From: Capitulum mitella
Lineage: Eukaryota > Arthropoda > Thecostraca > Pollicipedomorpha > Pollicipedidae
Direction: 5' to 3'
DNA length: 64,000 nt
Assembly: GCA_030062745.1 (NCBI GenBank)
Contig: CP099841.1
Location: forward strand, 3,162,001-3,226,000
A model generated the notes under the pieces. The model was not told the DNA's origin, ran no database searches, and saw nothing but the letters and a program-made list of their open reading frames with translations. Positions 12,001 through 21,000 of the stretch are shown one piece after another (positions within the stretch are counted from its first letter, which is position 1; every line of letters begins with the position of its first letter). The position numbers and the translations under genes are program-made.

Positions 12001-15000
12001 ATGCTTATTTTTATCGTGCGACCAACCGTTCGTGAGTTAGAGGGGGGCGGTCAACTGCCCCCCAGTCGCCCATGTTCGAAACGGACCGACGGTCGTGCGC
12101 GGGTTAAAGCATTATTCCGACCATATGCAGAACATTCAATAGTTCTCCGAAGTGCGTTGTTTTGCAAAGACGTGTCAGATGAACGCACACGGGGTAACGT
12201 TACTAATCATATGCTTGAACAAAAATGTTTCACATGATTCTGTTTTTATTTTGTACGTTTGTACCACGGTTCAGGTCACGCAGCTTTAACACGCGCAACG
12301 GAAGGGGGTTTCGCGCTAACGTGCACTGGAAGGGGAACAAAAATGCCCCTCCGATCTCGGAAACAGAAAAAGCTAGAGACATGGCATTTTGTGGATAGGG
12401 TGGGGCTACATCGATTCACATTATATGCAGTTTTCACAACTTTAAGTCAATATCTCCAAAATCAAATGGGGTCGAAAAGGTCAACTTTGGACACTTTCTC
12501 GGCCCGTACAGGCCATTCCGTAAGACTTTTAGAACGAAAAGGGAAAAAGGATGTTTGTTTGAGCGTTAAAACGTGGAATACGACAATTTCCATTCTTTTG
12601 GCGTCTTGGCTGAGGGTTTCGGCTCGAGGCCATGTCAGATCATTCACCTATGGCGCCATTTTTTCACCTTTTCAGATCAGATTTCAAACAACATGAGATA
12701 GCTTGAGTGTAAATAAGGGAGATACACGCATGTTTTGGCGTATTTTCAGTGGCAGCAGCCAATATTCGTCCATTTGACCACTTTTAGCGTTTACTAACCT
12801 CCGCAAGGTCAAAAAAATGAATTGAGGTCATTGACCTTAGATGAAGTTTTTTACCCGAAGTAAGTTTTACGTCAACTTTCTTTCATTGTAATGAACCTAG
12901 TTACACGGTCAAAGCGCTGTAAAATGCAAAAAACGTACATTTATATATACATATTTATGTAGGTATGTATACGTATATATGTATAGAAATATGAGTAACA
13001 ATGTGCCAAACGTGTTTTTAGTAGGGTCTTTGAATACATATTTAATACAAATCGACATATTGCGAAGCAAGTCTGGACCAGGTTACAAAATAGTTGCCCT
13101 TGACCTTCGATGACTTTGGTCTGCATTGACCCTGGTATATATAAGCATATCCATGTGCACATACGTGCTTTTATTAGGGTCTTTAAATGCATATTTCAAA
13201 CAAATCGACATGTCGCAAAGTAAATCTAGACCAAGTCACAAGAAATTTGACCTTGACCTGCACTGGCTCTGGTATATGTAAGCGTATCAGTGTGTGCATA
13301 CGTGTTTTTATTAGGGTCTTTGAATGCATATTTCATACAAACCGACATGTTGCAAAGCACATCTGGATCAGGTCACAAGCTGGTTGACCTTGACCTTTGA
13401 TGACCTTGACCCCTATTGACCCTGCCTTTGGTCTTGGTACATCCATCACTTATGCCCGAATCACGTCGCGTGATTGTGTTGAAATGGTTATCTTGGGTAG
13501 AACGCTAGTCCTATCACAAAGTTCCCATTTGTCAGCGACAAACCGTTATGTTCGTTGTATTTGCTTGATTTCAAATGCTTGAAACTTCAAAATTTCAGGC
13601 CGATTTTCGATTTTTCTGCGCCAACCGACGAGCTTTTTAATTGCCATAAATATCACAAAGTAGCAGCAAACAGATTCGATCTGTTCACGGGATTTTCAAT
13701 AAAAAACAGGTGAGGGGCACAAAAAGACCCTCCCTTCCAGTGGGCGTGTATGTTCAACAAATTTTGTGGCATATCAAAATCATTCAGAGCACCGCCTTCG
13801 GTGGTGCTATGAATGATTACCTTTTCAGGTGGAACTAAAGCTTCACACGGCCAAAGAGTTTTCCAGGACAGATCGATACAAGGAAAGATGAGAAGGATTA
13901 GGATCGAAGAAGAGGATGGGACATGCTCAACAAAGACACTCCGCGCAGAGGCACAACGCGGTTCGAGTCGGCGCGAGGTTGTTTGCATAAGTCGTATTGG
14001 TTATGGTATCCAGCACTCAGCAACTGTAAATGTTCAGTTCAGCTTGTTTGCAAACCTCTCCACCGCATGGATTACTGTTTGATTCTAGTCATTACAGCAC
14101 AGCATATGCGCAATAGTCATACAGATAAAAGTAAGCGTTACACAGATAAATATTTGAATACAGATTGTCGTCATAAGCAAAGGAAAATTTTCACTGTTTG
14201 CATAATATTCAAATTGTAAAAAATTGAGCTGAGAAAATAAGCATGACGTGGTACGTGAATATTACCACGGCGCTTTCGCACTTTTTATAATGTATAGTTC
14301 TGGCGCTCTTGCGACATGTCTGAAGTCAATAACAACATTCGTGACCAGCCAAATACCTGACTTCAGGCAGTAAGAGGAAGTATTTACGCTCTATTTACAC
14401 ACTATTTACGACGTACTGTTCTGGCGTTCTTGCGACATGCCTCAAGTCAATAACAATCGACATTCGTCACCAGACAAGTACCTATGAGGCGGTAAAAATA
14501 AGTGGAAGTATGATAACACTACCTAGTACCTACTTACTGTTGTCCAGGAAACTGGTGTATCAGTGATATCTGTCTATCCTTTTCGTTACTTTTTTGTCTT
14601 GCCTTGAGTCGAAAATCCTTTGATCTCATGCTAATTGCTCTTTATTTTGGAGCACAGCCTCATTCCAAATTACCTACCAACCTACCTGACAGGCAATGTC
14701 CAGCTTATGCCACCATAAATAAGCAGACGATTGACATGAAGCTGCCCAGAACTGCTCTCAAAGTAAAGCCTTTGTTGCATATACATGCCTAACTGTTAAT
14801 CATTACATAGACTACATTTTTTAGACATCAAAGCAGTGGTAAGTTAAACTGTTAAAAGCAGAATCAGACATTTTGCCTTTTGGTTCGCTTCCGATTCCAG
14901 TGTTTCCAAATGAGTAACCAAATCAATGCCGAATCTGACTCAACACATCGCCCAAGTGAATCGGTTCCGAATCCAATTCCTGGCCAGCTGGAAGCGGCTC

Positions 15001-18000
15001 CGATTCCGCTGGAATGGAGCACAAGTCTTCTGTTTAGATCAACTGAGCGGACTTTGTTAACCCAACGCCGCGTTTTGAGCGTGATGTGAGCGACAGGTGG
15101 TTCTTACGAACAGTCTGTTCTGTTTCCGGTAGCACCGATGCACCGGTTTGATTGGCTTCAGAAAAGGTCTCCTTTTTTGTATTTTCCGTTAACCAATTTT
15201 TTGGTTGGACATTTTGCTGTGTACGATTGTGAGATGAAGAGCTCATCGAAATACGAACACCTACAAAGGAAAACGATCATTCCAATAAAAAGTATCCGCG
15301 TCTCTACCCCGCCCCCTCCCTGTCTCTTTCATTACCTCCCCCTCACTCGCCTTTTCTTCTTTTTCCATCCTTCAGATATGTGCTAAGAGCTAAAGAAAAC
15401 TCCAGTGACGATTAAAGGGAAGGTGTCTGGTCAAATATCGAATTTTAGCTGTATATGTGCGATCAAAGAGGACACTGGCCTGAATCGTCACGTATCATTC
15501 GTTTTCCCCAAATCGCCTTCGCTGACCTACAACGACCAAATATTTACCAATATTTCCCATTACTCCAGCACCATGCTGCCAGCACAGATTTATCGGTTTT
15601 ACTCCAGCTTCTTTTCGCCACTAAGTGGGACCGATAGCACCGATAACATATCGTTAGCCCAAGCGAATCATTTTTTGAGTTGCGAGCTCGTCAGCAATGA
15701 CAGCGGACTGTGCCTAGCGAATCATCTTTCGAGTTGCGAGCTGATCGGTGACGACGGCAAACTGTGAACACATCAATCTCAGCAGCCGAGAGGTCTTACA
15801 GAGGTATGTTGGTAAAAACTTTGTACACTTAACGGGGTTTTGGCTGTCTGATTGTGAAGGTTTTTTAAAGCTTTTTTGTTGACATTCTGCATTCCTGTGT
15901 ACATGTCCCTGTCACATAGTGAGGTTATGTAATTGTTTATTTAACGTTTTAAGTATTTTGTTACACGATAGATATCCAGCAACTTCAGATAGCCAACGGC
16001 GATCATAATTAGCATAATTAGCATAATTAACGGAATTCAAATTCGCATCCTCACGATTTCCCAGATTCCAGATTGGAAGTTGTTTGGATATCGCACGAAT
16101 TTTTTTGGTAAAAATTGGACAGGTTGTTGGAAGTCAACTACCACGAATGTGATAGTAGAATGTTTTTTTAATATTCTGAATAAAAAATTGACTCCATGCA
16201 ACGTACACAAGTAACATTTTGATACTGTCACTCAGTACCATGATTGGCTAAACTTGCCCCACCCCAGACTGAGAAATATATTGGAAATTTTCCAGACTTC
16301 GGTCTTGGACAGTTGCGGATGCTCGCATGTGGAGTTTGAAAAACTGATGTTTATGTCCTTGTACTCCAGGGGATTTTGTGTTTCAGGATGTGACTAGGCC
16401 AGATGCAAAGTTTTGTGTGCCAGGACAAACATAGTTGAAAAATAAACCTTGTGAGTACAAAAGTTCGCAGCTGATTTAGAAATAGTCCTTGTGTAAGATT
16501 TCTTGGAGTACGGAGAGCACAGATAGGGAAATTTTCATCACTATTCTGTGATAGGTTGTACGTGCCTTTTCCTTTGACTACTGCAAACTGTTGTTTGGAA
16601 TGATATGGACAGTTACATTATTAATGTTCTCTGCCCTGACACCACACTTATGTAACCCAACAATGAGGCTATTTCTTCTTGTTCATTGTTGTAAGTCATT
16701 ACATGGGCATTAGCTCTGTTGTTCTGTGTTGAATATTTGAATCGGGTTTTGAAACCATTGCATATAGTCAAGCATGGCTGAAGTTGGCTGGTTATTGGGG
16801 CTTAGGGGCGCACCGACTGCAGGGTCATTCGGCGCCCAAAGCCTGGCTGAAGGTCGTCTGAACAAAAAGTTGGCATGCAGTGTAGTGGCTGCCATTTTGT
16901 TGACTATTAGTTGGCAAATGTAAAACTCACAACAGCCCATTTGCCATTTTGGCATGTCAGCCTCCCAGTCATCACCTAACAGCTGACAAAAAGGCATCCA
17001 CCAAATTTCCTGCCGATTTTTTGTCCTAGAACTCGACATGTGTAAATTAAAATTATTCAAGCAAATAAACAGCAATGATGCATTCATACTTACAAGCCAA
17101 TGGTGGGCAGACGATAGGTGTTTACATGGGACACTAGCATCATTAAAATAACGTTGGGTATTTGCTTGTTGAACATTTGAACATTGTTACCCATATCATT
17201 AACCCTGCCGCAAGAAATGCATCATTGCGCAGATCTAACCATAAATGGTACTGTGCGTCAGAAAAATTAACTTGGCTTTAGAGCATGACTAATGTCCTTA
17301 ATGTCACTATCATGAGGTCAGAGGTTGCTGGCACTTTAACAAATGGCATTTGGCCTCCCAGGCACTAATAGAAGAAAACCGTTTCCAGTAGCCCTATCCG
17401 AGGCTGTAATACATGCATGATGACTATATTTCAAGACACAGGGCATCAAAAATTATATTATTTGCACAATATTACTCTGTTGACACCATCAGCAGTTACT
17501 GAAACCTGTTGCAAACATTGTGGGTGTGTTGCACAAGTGTGACGCCAGATCAGGGATGAGCAAAAATGCTTCAGTTTACTATTGGTGGCAACTGGCAAGG
17601 TGCAGATAAGCTATTGGCTAACTGTCGATGCCATCAGTATAGTTCCAATCTGAAATCAGCTTATGGGTGTGCCTACTAACAAGTGATAGTAATTCTAACA
17701 GGGCCATCTAGAAGCCAGCTGATAACTCACATATTGTATCATGTCCATTGTACAATGGCATTCAGAGCATGTGGCAACAATGCCTGCTGAAATAAACAGT
17801 TTATGATTGCACTTGGTCACTGACAGGCTACACGCTGTCATACTAACAGGTGGTGCATTGTCCAAATATAAGCTGGTCAGTCATCACAGATGCCTAATAC
17901 CAATCACTATTTACAGGCTAGTCCCTATGCACAGCCGAGCAAAGGGGAGCGTCGCCCTGCGACAAGAGCGTTCTGCAAAGGGCTACCCGAACGTTGCGGA

Positions 18001-21000
18001 GATGCTCCGGCTGATGGTGGCTCTAAGGAAAGAGGCTTCCATCTCTGGCCCACGTCCGAAGTTCTCCGATTGCCCACGACGCATGCATTCCTATGTAAAC
18101 CCTGGTGCCCGACCATCGGCGGAGGACATCAGCTCGTTCAGGGAGCAACGCGAAGCCCGTCGGCGATTCCACTGAGGCGTCGCCGTCGCCGTCGAGTCGC
18201 CGAGGAGTCTGCACACCGGGGCGGCCGGCGCCATCGCCGAGCTCGCGGAGGGATCGGTACATCCGGCGCGGTAGGCGCGCCGAGCTCGCCGAAAAGTTTG
18301 CACCTCCGGAGTGGCTAGCGCCGCCGCAACGCATCGAGCAGTTGGAGCTGCCCGCGTCACCGCGGTACTGGCCGAGGAGTGCGCATCTGGCGTCGCCGGC
18401 GCCGCCGCGGAGCGCGCAGAGGGGTCAGCGCGACCGGAGCGGCCGGCGCCGTGATTGAGTCGGTACATCCAGCGCCGTCAGCGCCGGCGGCAACCTGGCC
18501 GAGGAGTCGGCACATCGTGAGCTGCCGGCGTCGCCGAGGAGTCTGTGCATCCGCAGCGGCCGGCGCCAAGCAGTTGGCGCTGGGGAGAGGGGGGCAGTGG
18601 GTAGCTCAAAGTTCCTGGAGCACGTTCTGGAAGCCGTTGCACCCTGCATAGTTAGGTTCTGGGAATCGGCGGCGGATGGCCCACTCACAACGCAGAATGG
18701 TATTGGTCGTCGAACATCTCTGCCGAGTTATCACTACCTGAAATGGGGTGTTGTTTTTTGCACATTATTTAGTGTTTTTCGCCTCGGCTGCACCTGGCAT
18801 TGCCTAGTTTACCATGTACCCTGAGATGGATGACAAAAATTGTCACAGATGAATGAGATTTTCAAATATTTGACTGTGTAAGCAAGTTGCGTTTTGATGT
18901 GCTCTATGAAAATGACCAATAACAATTATACTAGTTGTTGTTTCATTATACGGACGGAAGAAACCAACAATACCTTCTGGCCTGTAACAAAAATATCTTC
19001 AAGATAAAGGTGCTGTCCAGAGAAAGGAATAACCAATCTCACCCAAGTGTGGAACTGCTAAACTGAAGTCGACATGATTGTCACACATTTTATCTTGAAC
19101 CTGGCTCTACCATCTGCAATCAATTTGCACTGCAAAGGATATCAAGCGCAGGTAACTCCTAGAGCCAAGGGTGTAGTTTGCGTTCCAGTTTGGGGAGGGG
19201 TCTTGATCCCCCAACTTTGACTCCAGCCCCCCCCCAAAAAAAAATTGGAAAGAAAGTGGGTCAAATCCGGGAAGAATTCTGTCTGTGGATTTTGTGGGTA
19301 GGTTTTGCCATTTTCCTTGCTCATTCCCCCTCCCTAATGTATTTGGCAAAACTACGCCCCGCCTAGAACAAAGAAATGAGAAAGGCATCAGAGTTTGTTC
19401 AAACAAGTACCGTTGAGACCATGGGTTTAGAACTGGAACAAATTTTGGTACGGAAAAATCAATTCATTAGGCCCTAAAATTTGGCAATTATAATGTATCT
19501 ACAGTGTTTTATTCCTATAAAGCAAGAAAACTCATGAATGGATCAAGGTATCGGTACGGGGTCCCATACCAATAATTTCGTTTGGTATGGAAAGCTCCAT
19601 ACCAAAGGTATACAAAGTTACCCTTGGTTGGGACTGCCAGTAACCTTTCGTAACCAAAGATACTTCATGAACATGTGGGCATTTTGTGATCTGGTTTTGT
19701 CTCGGGTGCGCCATTCTTTGTAACACGTACTGATCATTTCCAGCCCGCTAATTAATTGCTTTTACTGCCGCCCTTAGTGCAATATTCGCACCCGTACAGC
19801 TATCGATATCGCGGATTTGGAAAAAATTAAAATCAAATGAGTGAATTATCATTGTTCGAAGCCCCAGATGCGCTTTTCATTGCTGTCATAAATCATAGCT
19901 AGGGTCTAGTATCCTCTGGAATGTCTTTCTGGAAAACCGAAAAGATCGGACACACTCCCTTTAAACTAAATGGTTTCTAATGAGTGCCGTGCAGAAATCT
20001 AGTTTGAAATTACCAACATTTGACGAACCAGTCTATCTGTCCTCAGCCATATACCTACGCCTTCCGCCGTCACGTTCGTTTAACGCAGATGCTCGAGTTG
20101 ATTTTCTGTTGATTATTTTTCTGGAGGGGGTCTTCGGTCGGCAAGACGTCCTGAGAGACCTCCCTCGGCGTAACGCAAAAAAGCTCTCAGAACTCCGCGG
20201 GATGCTGGCACGGTCCTGACACCAAAAACGTCTCTGCAAGTCATAGCTATCTAGTGGAATCTCACCTGAACGTAGACGCATCGCCTCGGAACTCCATTTT
20301 CAGAAAACCGGACAAAAAGATACTGGCAGATCTTTTTGACAAAAAGATCCGCGATATTTCTCCATGTCAATGATGAAAAGCGTTCGACATAACGCAAGTC
20401 TGCTTGCAGAACATTGCTTTTCTAGACATAGCAACATACAGCCACAGATGTCACGTGCAGTGGTGATATTCCTGAGTGGTGGACGTTCCAAAATATTTTC
20501 CATAGGTCGATCGAGCCGTCCTGCAGTCAACAGCTGCCCGTGAGCCCAATCTGTCTGCCTGTCCGGACAGAGCCGGCCTATTGGCATGCCGAGCATGCCG
20601 GCAGATGCGACCCTGGGCGATGGTGAGATCGAAAATGAAAAAGGCCCATCGTCTCAGGATTGCGCTGTCAATAGCCCCGCCACCGACTGCCTCTCCAGAT
20701 TTCAGGGAATCAAAGAAACACAATACAGACGAAGTGAACCCTTAACCAGATGCAGGTGTCATTGTAATTGGGGAATATTTATCAGCTGGATATTTAGCGG
20801 AAAAGCCGTCCTATTGGCAGACAAAATAGTTCTCGATCTGCAGAAGCGGTTAGTCCTTAACCCTATTCCCGGCAGGGGGGGGGGCGGAATCCGCCCCCAC
20901 TCCGGTTTTTTGCTTGCCAATCCCAGGCTTTTTAGCGCAGCTTCACGAAACTTGGTGACTTTTCCTAGCTATTCTTTCTACGCGCTGTGACAAAATTTCA

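Noticed and set aside
13923-13990. GGTTCGAGTC at 13962, a possible tRNA T-arm or Pol III B box
   Set aside because: No acceptor-stem pairing, D arm or A box at the right distance.
18023-18688. Multiple open frames in all six frames, Arg/Pro-rich
   Set aside because: Caused by the GC-rich minisatellite at 18176-18585, which lacks stops in every frame.
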